7,721 nucleotides of DNA. It comes from an uncultured Ruminococcus sp. (lineage in GTDB: Bacteria > Bacillota > Clostridia > Oscillospirales > Ruminococcaceae). The notes below the pieces were generated by a model, which made no database searches, had not been told where the DNA came from, and saw nothing but the letters and a program-made list of their open reading frames with translations. The position numbers and the translations under genes were made by a program. Location of the stretch: the NCBI GenBank assembly GCA_902783235.1, contig CACZQG010000087.1, positions 1 to 7,721 of the forward strand. Direction: 5' to 3'. Below are positions 1-6,769 of this stretch, piece by piece; within the stretch, counting starts at the first letter, position 1, and every line of letters starts with the position of its first letter.

Positions 1-102
1 GACAATGCAGATGATGAGGGAGCAATGTCCTTTGAAGAATTTGAAAAGATCGCAGCCAAGAAAGTTGCCGAGATAGTAATGGAAACAGCTGCAAGGCTTT
101 GA
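1..102 (+). CDS. 3' end of an unidentified upstream gene (partial)
   Basis: An open frame enters from the left edge and runs 33 codons to TGA at 100-102, followed at once by an in-frame TAA (103-105), giving tandem stops. The visible C-terminus starts acidic and then looks like one amphipathic helix rich in Ala, Lys and Glu (KIAAKKVAEIVMETAARL). There are no cysteines, no catalytic motif and no membrane segment, so I do not recognise the family. It is probably the C-terminal helix of a soluble protein. An ATG at 25 is in frame, but because the frame stays open to the window edge the real start is most likely upstream. It is 15 nt from miaB, in the same frame and on the same strand, so the two are probably co-transcribed. 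That this is a real coding end is inferred from the open frame and the ribosome binding site placed right after it. Confidence 0.6.
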   Translation, partial: DNADDEGAMSFEEFEKIAAKKVAEIVMETAARL

Positions 103-103
103 T

Positions 104-110
104 AAGGGAG
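104..110 (+). promoter_or_regulatory. Ribosome binding site that fixes the TTG start of miaB
   Basis: AAGGGAG lies 7 nt before TTG at 118, directly after the upstream stop codon. No ATG lies between that stop and the first conserved MiaB block, and the first internal in-frame ATG (codon 47) falls after the conserved Cys34. The TTG is therefore the best-supported start. Confidence 0.7.
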
Positions 111-117
111 ACAGCTA

Positions 118-1509
118 TTGGAAAAGGATAAAACCACCGCCGAATACAGCCTTTTGGTATCGGAAATAATAAACAGGCACGAGCGGCCTTTAAAAGCTTG
201 TGTTCGCAGCTACGGATGTCAGCTTAATTTCTCCGACGGAGAGAAGCTCAAGGGTATGCTCCTGAAAATGGGATATTCTCTTACCGACAGGGAAGAGGGA
301 GCGGATCTGGTGATCTTCAATACCTGTGCTGTAAGGGAAAATGCTGAGGACAGAGTTTTCGGCAATCTGGGCTATCTGAAGCACTATAAAGAAAAAAATC
401 CCCATATGATAATAGGTCTGTGCGGCTGTATGGCAGCTATAAAAAAGACAGAGGACAGGATACGGGAGTCATACAGATTTGTGGATCTGTTATTTTCTCC
501 TTCTGCCCTGGATAAGCTGCCAAAGCTTCTGTACGAAAAGCTCAGGGGCAGCAGATACTCCTTTGATACCAATGAGTATGAGCTTACCCCGGAGGGATTG
601 GAGCAGCAGCGTGACAGCAGCTTCAAGGCATCTGTACCTATAATGTTCGGCTGTAATAACTTCTGCACCTACTGTATAGTCCCCTATGTAAGAGGCAGGG
701 AACACAGCCGCAGGGCGGACAGTATAATCCGTGAGGTGCAGGAGCTGGCAGATAAGGGGTACAGGGAGATAATGCTGCTGGGGCAGAACGTAAACTCCTA
801 TGGCAATGACCTTGATGACGGCATGGATTTTCCCACTCTTCTGGAGAAGATCGACAGGATAGACGGGGACTTTGTAGTGCGTTTTATGTCATCCCATCCC
901 AAGGACGCTGGAAAGCGGCTGATAGATACTATTGTGAACAGCAGTAAAATAGGAAGGCATCTGCATCTTCCTCTCCAGAGCGGAAGTGACGAGATACTCA
1001 GCCGTATGAACAGACGGTATACTGTGGAAAAATACATGGAAACTGTGGACTATGCACGCAGTATAATACCTGATTTTTCCTTTACCACTGATCTGATAGT
1101 TGGTTTTCCCAATGAAAGTGAGGAGGATTTTCTCAGAACTCTGGATATTATGAAGCGTGTCAGGTATGACAACATATATTCCTTCATATATTCAAAGAGA
1201 ACAGGCACTAAGGCGGCTTTGATAGATGACAGGATAACCGATGAAGAAAAATCGGAGAGAATGACAAGACTGCTGGCACTTCAGAGAGAGATATCCACCG
1301 AGAGCTATAAGCGCTTTATCGGCAGAAAAATGAGAGTGCTCATAGACGGCAGAGGAAAAAAGCCCGGCATCATGACGGGAAAAAGCAGCGAATTTATAAT
1401 TGCCGAGGTGGAGGGTGATGACTCCATGATGGGCAGATTTGTTGATATACAGGTCACAGGCTCGAAAAACTGGGCTGTTACCGGATCTGTGATCTCAAAT
1501 AACAGCTGA
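118..1509 (+). CDS. miaB: tRNA-2-methylthio-N6-dimethylallyladenosine synthase MiaB
   Basis: MiaB is a radical-SAM methylthiotransferase that converts i6A37 to ms2i6A37 in tRNAs reading UNN codons, acting in the cytoplasm with two [4Fe-4S] clusters. The 463 residues show the full family layout. The N-terminal UPF0004 domain (about 27-125) carries the three cluster cysteines in GCQLN (C34), NTCAVRE (C70) and CGCMA (C104). The radical-SAM domain (about 172-370) has C179-x3-C183-x2-C186 in GCNNFCTYC, followed by VPYVRGREHSR, which favours MiaB over the MtaB or RimO relatives. A TRAM RNA-binding domain covers about 397-460. Length is close to the usual 440-510. Translation starts at TTG behind AAGGGAG. 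The gene lies 62 nt before a Cys-rich YlbF-family gene and shares the cluster with miaA, which makes its substrate. All catalytic residues are present and no frameshift is seen. Confidence 0.96.
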   Translation: MEKDKTTAEYSLLVSEIINRHERPLKACVRSYGCQLNFSDGEKLKGMLLKMGYSLTDREEGADLVIFNTCAVRENAEDRVFGNLGYLKHYKEKNPHMIIGLCGCMAAIKKTEDRIRESYRFVDLLFSPSALDKLPKLLYEKLRGSRYSFDTNEYELTPEGLEQQRDSSFKASVPIMFGCNNFCTYCIVPYVRGREHSRRADSIIREVQELADKGYREIMLLGQNVNSYGNDLDDGMDFPTLLEKIDRIDGDFVVRFMSSHPKDAGKRLIDTIVNSSKIGRHLHLPLQSGSDEILSRMNRRYTVEKYMETVDYARSIIPDFSFTTDLIVGFPNESEEDFLRTLDIMKRVRYDNIYSFIYSKRTGTKAALIDDRITDEEKSERMTRLLALQREISTESYKRFIGRKMRVLIDGRGKKPGIMTGKSSEFIIAEVEGDDSMMGRFVDIQVTGSKNWAVTGSVISNNS

Positions 1510-1556
1510 CAGTCCGAACGATTCAAATGCATAAAATGCAGATGAAAAAACGAGAT

Positions 1557-1563
1557 AAAGGAG
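1557..1563 (+). promoter_or_regulatory. Ribosome binding site that selects ATG 1572 for the YlbF-family gene
   Basis: AAAGGAG ends 8 nt before ATG 1572. Three earlier in-frame ATGs (1527, 1536, 1542) have no purine-rich site in front of them and would add only a short Lys/Met-rich leader, so ATG 1572 is preferred. Confidence 0.7.
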
Positions 1564-1571
1564 TTATTAAA

Positions 1572-1979
1572 ATGGATATAATCGAAACCACAAGAGAACT
1601 GGGAAAGCTTATACAGGCAGATGAAAGATATAAGGCTTATGTTGCTGCCAAGGAGGTAAACGACAAGGATGATGAGCTTCAGAAGCTTATTCGTGAGTTT
1701 GAAGCAAAAAGATATGAGCTGAACATGGAAATGACAAAGACGGACAAGGATACCGACAAGCTCAAGGAGCTGGACGGTGTTATAAAGAACATTTACGGCG
1801 AGATAATGGTAAATCCCAGCATGGCTGCCTTTAATGCAGCTAAAAACGCTGTGGACGGTCTTCTGGGTCAGATAAACAACATTATAGTTGCATCTGCCAA
1901 CGGCGAGGATCCCATGACCTGCCCGGCACAGCCTGCCGGATGCTCCGGAAGCTGCGCTTCCTGCGGCGGATGTCATTAA
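1572..1979 (+). CDS. YlbF/YmcA (Com_YlbF) family protein with cysteine-rich C-terminal tail
   Basis: The 135-residue protein has an all-helical body (about 1-108) beginning MDIIETTRELGKLI, with the spaced charged helices and the NPSMAAFNAAKNAVDGLLGQIN block typical in style of the Com_YlbF family. Residues 117-135 form a tail with five cysteines (C117, C124, C128, C131, C134) and a final His. In Bacillus subtilis the relatives YmcA (RicA) and YlbF (RicF) form a complex with YaaT (RicT) that carries [4Fe-4S] clusters and affects RNase Y-dependent mRNA processing, competence, biofilm formation and sporulation. B. subtilis ymcA lies beside the miaB orthologue ymcB, so position also supports the call. 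Whether this protein corresponds to RicA or RicF cannot be decided here, so no symbol is given. Metal or Fe-S binding by the tail is inference. The spacing to mutS is 22 nt, suggesting co-expression. ATG 1572 is chosen for its ribosome binding site. Confidence 0.85.
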   Translation: MDIIETTRELGKLIQADERYKAYVAAKEVNDKDDELQKLIREFEAKRYELNMEMTKTDKDTDKLKELDGVIKNIYGEIMVNPSMAAFNAAKNAVDGLLGQINNIIVASANGEDPMTCPAQPAGCSGSCASCGGCH

Positions 1980-2001
1980 GCTGATAATACGGAGATAGTA
2001 A

Positions 2002-4614
2002 ATGGAGATAGACAGATCTAAAATATCCCCCATGATGCTCCAATATCTTGAAACCAAGGACGCCTATCCCGATACGGTGGTATTTTTCCGTGTGGGAGAT
2101 TTTTATGAGATGTTCTTTGATGATGCTATAAGAGTATCAAAGGTGCTGGAGCTTACTCTGACGGGTAAGGAATGCGGACTTCCCGAAAGAGCTCCCATGT
2201 GCGGAGTTCCTTATCACAGCTGTGATATATATATCAAAAAGCTTATAGATGCCGGCTACAAGGTGGCTGTATGCGAGCAGGTGACCGACCCCAAGGACAG
2301 CAAGGGACTGGTAAAGCGTGATGTCATAAGAGTTGTGACTCCAGGCACTGTCATAGAAAACAGTATGCTCAGCGATGAGAACAATAACTATATATGCAGT
2401 ATATTCTATGACGGCTGCTCCTGCGGACTTTGCTTTGCAGATATATCTACGGGTGAGGTGCGGCTTTGTGCCACAAAGCAGAAAAGACCCGAGCCCGAGA
2501 TAATAGATATGCTTTCCAGGTACTGTCCTGCGGAGATCATTTTCTGTCCGGATCTTTTGGATCTGAAAACAGTCATGGATTTTATCAAGATAAAGCTGGG
2601 CTGTTCTGTTACACTTCTGGAGTCGGAGCGATTCGATATAAACACTCAGAGAGATACTATATTGAAGCAGTTCACTGCGGACTCATTGGAGCAGATAGGT
2701 CTGGAGGAAAGCGGTGTTGAAACAAGTGCCGTGTGCGGTATGTTCTTCTATATAAAGGAGACACAAAAGTCACTGACAGGCAGATTCACATCCATTGAGC
2801 GTGAGGACAATGCCAGTGTAATGGAGCTGGATCTGAATGCACGGCGTAATCTGGAGCTGACACAAACTATACGCAGCAAGGAGAAAAAAGGCTCGCTTTT
2901 GTGGGTGCTGGACAGCACCAGGACTTCTATGGGAAAGCGTTTGCTGAAAAATTATATAGAGCGTCCCCTTACAAGTCCTGCCAAAATAATCGCCCGTCAT
3001 GAGGCGGTGGAATGCCTGGTGAAAAACTCTGTATCTCTTATGGAGCTGCAGGGGATACTTGATAATGTTTATGATATAGAGCGCCTTATGACAAGAGTTA
3101 TGTATAAGACCGCAAATCCAAGAGATCTGAAAGCACTGTCAATGACAGCGGTACATCTTCCCGCTCTTAAAGCAGAGCTTGCAAAGCTCAGCTCATGCAG
3201 GCTGCTGAGCAGTCTTAACAATGATATATCCGATCTTAAAGAGATTTCGGGACTTGTGGAAAACGCTATAAATGATGAACCGCCCATATCTCTCAAGGAC
3301 GGGGGAGTAATAAAGGACGGATTCAACAGTCAGCTGGATGAGCTTCGCAGGATCATGAACGGCGGCAAGGATATAATTGAAGAGATCGCAGAGCGTGAAA
3401 GGGAAGCTACCGGTATCAAGAATCTGAAAATAGGCTACAACCGGGTATTCGGCTACTATATAGAGGTGACAAGAACATATTATGATCTGGTACCCGAGCA
3501 TTATATCAGAAAGCAGACACTGGCAAACTGCGAAAGATTTATAACCGAGGAGCTGAAAAACTTAGAGAACAGGATACTGGGTGCTAAGGAAAGATCCCTG
3601 AATCTGGAGTCTGATATATTTATCGAGGTAAGAGATTATCTTTCTACCAAGCTGAAAAGCGTTCAGAAAACGGCAGTTGCCGTTGCCGCAGTGGATGTAT
3701 TGTGTTCCTTTGCGGATGTATCGGTGAAGAATAACTATTGCCGGCCGGATATAGCAGCGGACGGAGTGATAGATATCCGTGACGGCAGACATCCTGTGGT
3801 GGAGCTTATGCTCACTGATGAGATGTTTGTACCCAACAATGTGTATTTAGACACAAAGACCTGCCGAATGTCCATAATAACAGGTCCCAATATGTCGGGT
3901 AAATCCACTTATATGCGTCAGGTGGCGCTTATAACTCTCATGGCGCAGATCGGCTGCTTTGTACCCGCATCCTATGCGAAGATATCCGTAGTGGACAGGA
4001 TATTTACCCGTGTGGGTGCGTCTGATGACCTTACAGCAGGTCAGAGTACCTTTATGGTGGAAATGAGTGAGGTGGCGGATATACTCAGATTCGCCACGAA
4101 AAACAGCCTGGTCATACTGGATGAGGTGGGACGAGGCACATCCACTTTTGACGGAGTGAGTATAGCAACAGCAGTTGCGGAGCATATTTGCAGCTCAAAA
4201 AAGCTTGGCTGCAAGACCCTTTTCGCCACTCACTATCATGAGCTGATCGGACTTGAAAAAGAGCTGGAGGGAGTCAGAAACTATAGTGTTGCCGTGAGAA
4301 AAAGCGGTGACAGTATACGCTTTCTCCGCAAGATAGTAGAGGGTGGCGTGGATGACAGCTATGGAGTTGAGGTGGCTAAGCTGGCAGGACTGCCTGACAA
4401 GGTGGTAAAAAGGGCAAGAGAGCTGCTGCATCAGATGGAAAGTGAAAAAGGCAGACCTGAAAGGGTGGATACGGATGACGTGGACAGCGGACAGCTCAGC
4501 TTTGATGCACAGGATCATGACATGATAGCCCGCAGGCTGCGCCGCACAAATATAGACGAGCTTTCTGACACTGAGTGTCGGGAATTTTTGAAGGAGCTTT
4601 ACAAACTGGCATAG
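2002..4614 (+). CDS. mutS: DNA mismatch repair protein MutS
   Basis: MutS recognises mispaired and small looped bases in newly replicated DNA and, on ATP binding, forms a sliding clamp that recruits MutL. The 870 residues match MutS1 length. The mismatch-binding domain has GDFYEMF, whose F34-x-E36 corresponds to the Phe-x-Glu that inserts at the mismatch. A connector domain (about 125-255), the lever and clamp domains (about 265-560, with GYNRVFGYYIEV at 478-489) and the ABC-type ATPase follow. The ATPase shows Walker A GPNMSGKST (628-636), the STFMVEMSE signature region (682-690), Walker B LVILDE (D707, E708) and ATHYHE (742-747). Near the C-terminus QLSFD (831-835) resembles the sliding-clamp motif of B. 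subtilis MutS, followed by a short helical end. ATG 2002 has GGAG at 1991-1994. The protein has 23 cysteines, 13 of them in the first 245 residues. MutL follows after 16 nt. Confidence 0.98.
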   Translation: MEIDRSKISPMMLQYLETKDAYPDTVVFFRVGDFYEMFFDDAIRVSKVLELTLTGKECGLPERAPMCGVPYHSCDIYIKKLIDAGYKVAVCEQVTDPKDSKGLVKRDVIRVVTPGTVIENSMLSDENNNYICSIFYDGCSCGLCFADISTGEVRLCATKQKRPEPEIIDMLSRYCPAEIIFCPDLLDLKTVMDFIKIKLGCSVTLLESERFDINTQRDTILKQFTADSLEQIGLEESGVETSAVCGMFFYIKETQKSLTGRFTSIEREDNASVMELDLNARRNLELTQTIRSKEKKGSLLWVLDSTRTSMGKRLLKNYIERPLTSPAKIIARHEAVECLVKNSVSLMELQGILDNVYDIERLMTRVMYKTANPRDLKALSMTAVHLPALKAELAKLSSCRLLSSLNNDISDLKEISGLVENAINDEPPISLKDGGVIKDGFNSQLDELRRIMNGGKDIIEEIAEREREATGIKNLKIGYNRVFGYYIEVTRTYYDLVPEHYIRKQTLANCERFITEELKNLENRILGAKERSLNLESDIFIEVRDYLSTKLKSVQKTAVAVAAVDVLCSFADVSVKNNYCRPDIAADGVIDIRDGRHPVVELMLTDEMFVPNNVYLDTKTCRMSIITGPNMSGKSTYMRQVALITLMAQIGCFVPASYAKISVVDRIFTRVGASDDLTAGQSTFMVEMSEVADILRFATKNSLVILDEVGRGTSTFDGVSIATAVAEHICSSKKLGCKTLFATHYHELIGLEKELEGVRNYSVAVRKSGDSIRFLRKIVEGGVDDSYGVEVAKLAGLPDKVVKRARELLHQMESEKGRPERVDTDDVDSGQLSFDAQDHDMIARRLRRTNIDELSDTECREFLKELYKLA

Positions 4615-4630
4615 ATTATCGGGAGAGAAT

Positions 4631-6724
4631 ATGGCAAAGATAAATTTGCTGGGAAAGGACATTTCCGAGCTTATCGCCGCAGGAGAAGTGATCGAACGTC
4701 CTGCATCTGTAATAAAGGAGCTTGTGGAAAACTCAATTGATGCAGGAGCGAAGCACATAACTGTGGAGATCAAAAACGGCGGTACTACATATATGCGTGT
4801 TACGGATGACGGATGCGGTATTGCAAGAGATCAGGTGGGAACAGCATTTTTGCGTCACGCTACCAGTAAGATACAGGGAAAGGAAGATCTCGACAGTATC
4901 ATGACCCTGGGCTTCAGGGGAGAGGCACTGGCTTCCGTTGCAGCAGTAGCTAAGGTGGAGCTGCTGACAAAGCAGCATGATGACCATATGGGTACGGATT
5001 ACAGGATAGAGGGCAGTGTGGAGGTACAGAATGAACCTGCCGGCTGCCCCGATGGTACTACTCTTATAATAAGGGATATTTTCTATAATGTACCTGTCCG
5101 CAGGAAATTTCTGAAAAAGGATACCACCGAGGGAAATGCGGTGACAGCTGTTATGCAGAAAATAATTCTGTCCCACCCTGAGATAGCCTTTAAGCTTATC
5201 AGGGATAACAAGGTGACTATCTCCTCAGTAGGAGACGGACAGCTTTTATCGGCGGTTTACGGCATTTACGGCAGAGATTTCGCCCACGATCTGATCCCTG
5301 TTGACTACAGTGAAAACGGCATTGCCGTCAAAGGATATGTGATAAAGCCTCTTTACTCAAAAAAGAATCGTTCCTTCCAGAATTTCTTTATAAACGGCAG
5401 ATCCGTGAGAACGGTAACAGGATGCGCTGCACTGGAGGAGGCGTATAAGAACCTGGTAATGACAGGAAAATATCCTGCCTGCATACTTATGCTGGAGGCA
5501 CCCCCGGAAACGGTGGATGTGAATATCCATCCTGCCAAGGCAGAGGTAAGGTTCTCGGATGAAAAGCTGGTTTATTCCGCAGTGTATTTTGCTGTAAAGA
5601 ATGCTCTTATGGCATCGGGACTTATATATGAGTTTGAGCTGGGGGAATCCAAGCCCCACGACGAACGCTTTTACAAAGCCAAGCCCTTTGAGCCGGAAAA
5701 GTTTACACAGATCTCCATACAGGAGCAGACGAGCCGGGACACTGTGAATGCATCCCGGGATATTGATCCAAAGCCGGAGCAGCCCGCAGAGGAAAAAGCC
5801 TTGCCCTCACCTTTGCCGGAAAAGAGCGGAGCGGATACAGAAGAAAAGGCTGTACAGCCTGATGAGGTCAAAGAGGAAGGAACATATTCGGATGTGATAA
5901 AACCGGTATCATCGTCGGTCTATTCACTGCCCCCAAAGGAACAATCCATAGCTTTTGAATCATCACGGAAAGCCTATGCCCCTTCTGTTATGAGCGTTGT
6001 TATTGATCCGGAGGAAGTGGAGGAGGAGCAGCAGGAAAAAACAGCGTTTGAAGCTGCGGAAGAGGAGCTTGAAGGATTTTCTTATATAAGCAGGTCATCC
6101 TTTGAGGAAAAGCCGCAGCCGGAGCCCGACCCCGAGCCGGAGGAAAAGCCTGAGGTATTTATAAATGTTATAGGAGAGCTTTTCAAGAATTATATATTGG
6201 CACAATGGGATAATTCCTTTGTGATGATAGACAAGCACGCTGCTCATGAGAGAGTTATATTTGAGAAGCTGAAAAAAGGCTGTAAAATGGGGGACGGACA
6301 GCTTTTGCTTACCGAGAGGAAGCTGTTGCTGTCGGAAAGTGAATCGGGAGCATTGAAGGAAAACTACGAAACACTTAAAAAAATGGGTTTTTCCCTTGAT
6401 TTTTCCGGGCTGCCCTATCTGAAGATAGAGGGCATACCAATGGTGCTGGAGGGGCTTGAGATGGATGAAGTGATACCTGAGATCGCAGAAAATCTTTCTC
6501 TTAACAAAAACGACCCTCAGACTCATCTGCTGGATGATATGCTTCACGAGCTTGCCTGCAAGGCAGCTATCAAGGCAAATGACAAAACCTCTGTACAGGA
6601 GCTTCAGGCACTGGCAGAGGAGGTTATCAATGATGAGAATATACGGCATTGTCCCCACGGCAGACCTGTTATGTTCACTCTCTCAAAAAGAGAAATAGAA
6701 AAGCAGTTCAGAAGGATAGTGTGA
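4631..6724 (+). CDS. mutL: DNA mismatch repair endonuclease MutL
   Basis: MutL is the GHKL-ATPase partner of MutS; in bacteria without MutH it nicks the daughter strand itself. N-terminal motifs are intact: IAAGEVIERPASVIKELVEN (catalytic E30, Mg-binding N34), DDGCGI (59-64), RHATSKI (75-81), GFRGEAL (94-100) and HPAKAEVRF with K303. The C-terminal dimerisation and endonuclease domain (about 508-697) carries DKHAxxExxxxE (D534, H536, E540, E545), ACKAAIK (642-648), CPHGRP (674-679) and FRR near the end, the metal-binding set of endonuclease-type MutL. QLLLTE (557-562) lies where B. subtilis MutL has its sliding-clamp motif. The linker (about 336-505) is long, acidic and Pro-rich, making the protein (697 residues) longer than E. 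coli (615) or B. subtilis (627) MutL. The start ATG has GGGAG at 4621-4625. The 16 nt gap after mutS suggests matched expression. Confidence 0.98.
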   Translation: MAKINLLGKDISELIAAGEVIERPASVIKELVENSIDAGAKHITVEIKNGGTTYMRVTDDGCGIARDQVGTAFLRHATSKIQGKEDLDSIMTLGFRGEALASVAAVAKVELLTKQHDDHMGTDYRIEGSVEVQNEPAGCPDGTTLIIRDIFYNVPVRRKFLKKDTTEGNAVTAVMQKIILSHPEIAFKLIRDNKVTISSVGDGQLLSAVYGIYGRDFAHDLIPVDYSENGIAVKGYVIKPLYSKKNRSFQNFFINGRSVRTVTGCAALEEAYKNLVMTGKYPACILMLEAPPETVDVNIHPAKAEVRFSDEKLVYSAVYFAVKNALMASGLIYEFELGESKPHDERFYKAKPFEPEKFTQISIQEQTSRDTVNASRDIDPKPEQPAEEKALPSPLPEKSGADTEEKAVQPDEVKEEGTYSDVIKPVSSSVYSLPPKEQSIAFESSRKAYAPSVMSVVIDPEEVEEEQQEKTAFEAAEEELEGFSYISRSSFEEKPQPEPDPEPEEKPEVFINVIGELFKNYILAQWDNSFVMIDKHAAHERVIFEKLKKGCKMGDGQLLLTERKLLLSESESGALKENYETLKKMGFSLDFSGLPYLKIEGIPMVLEGLEMDEVIPEIAENLSLNKNDPQTHLLDDMLHELACKAAIKANDKTSVQELQALAEEVINDENIRHCPHGRPVMFTLSKREIEKQFRRIV
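6104..6151 (+). repeat. Pro/Glu low-complexity segment of the MutL linker
   Basis: Codons 492-507 of mutL encode a run built only of Glu, Pro, Lys, Gln and Asp (EEKPQPEPDPEPEEKP). At DNA level the 11-mer GAGGAAAAGCC occurs at 6104-6114 and again at 6140-6150, and a near copy with one extra A lies at 5789-5800. This suggests local slippage or duplication within a tolerant linker. The reading frame stays intact. Confidence 0.6.
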
Positions 6725-6740
6725 TCCGCAGGGCGGACAC
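6721..6740 (+). other. Hairpin overlapping the mutL stop codon
   Basis: GTG-A-TCCGC-AGG-GCGGA-CAC can fold into a stem: TCCGC pairs with GCGGA around a 3-nt AGG loop, and GTG pairs with CAC below a bulged A. The TGA stop (6722-6724) is inside the lower stem. No T-tract follows, so it does not look like an intrinsic terminator. It could influence mRNA stability or the mutL-to-miaA transition, but no function is shown. Confidence 0.4.
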
Positions 6741-6760
6741 GGCACTATGGGAACAATTTT

Positions 6761-6764
6761 GAGG
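6761..6764 (+). promoter_or_regulatory. Ribosome binding site of miaA with two possible starts
   Basis: GAGG lies 5 nt before GTG 6770 and 8 nt before the next codon, TTG 6773. Spacing slightly favours the TTG, but the two choices differ by a single residue. Confidence 0.5.
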
Positions 6765-6769
6765 ATAAG

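Noticed and set aside
5..76. Short open frame from ATG 5 (23 codons) in the second reading frame
   Set aside because: It overlaps the open upstream gene end, has no visible ribosome binding site and its composition looks random.
1527..1571. N-terminal extension of the YlbF-family protein from ATG 1527 (or 1536, 1542)
   Set aside because: No ribosome binding site precedes these codons, whereas AAAGGAG is well placed for ATG 1572, and the extension is a Lys/Met-rich run unlike the family start.
1510..1571. Riboswitch or small RNA in the miaB to YlbF-family gap
   Set aside because: Only 62 bases are available, mostly A-rich, with no stable stem and no terminator. A short AAATGCA-like direct repeat is too small to interpret.
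1305..2057. Long minus-strand open frame (250 codons) spanning the miaB end, the YlbF-family gene and the start of mutS
   Set aside because: It is antisense to three well-supported genes, has no recognisable domain and reads as hydrophobic, low-quality protein. It is a shadow of plus-strand codon use.
2466..2720. Plus-strand open frame inside mutS in another reading frame
   Set aside because: It is nested in the MutS connector domain, lacks a convincing ribosome binding site and has no recognisable motif.
4195..4773. Minus-strand open frame (192 codons) across the mutS-mutL junction
   Set aside because: It is antisense to the conserved MutS C-terminus and MutL N-terminus and has no family motif, so it is a shadow.
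6095..6658. Minus-strand open frame (187 codons) opposite the mutL C-terminal domain
   Set aside because: It lies opposite the DKHA, ACKAAIK and CPHGRP motifs of MutL and its translation resembles no protein family.
6721..6740. Intrinsic terminator between mutL and miaA
   Set aside because: A stem is present but the following bases (GGCACTATGG) contain no T-tract, so termination is not supported.
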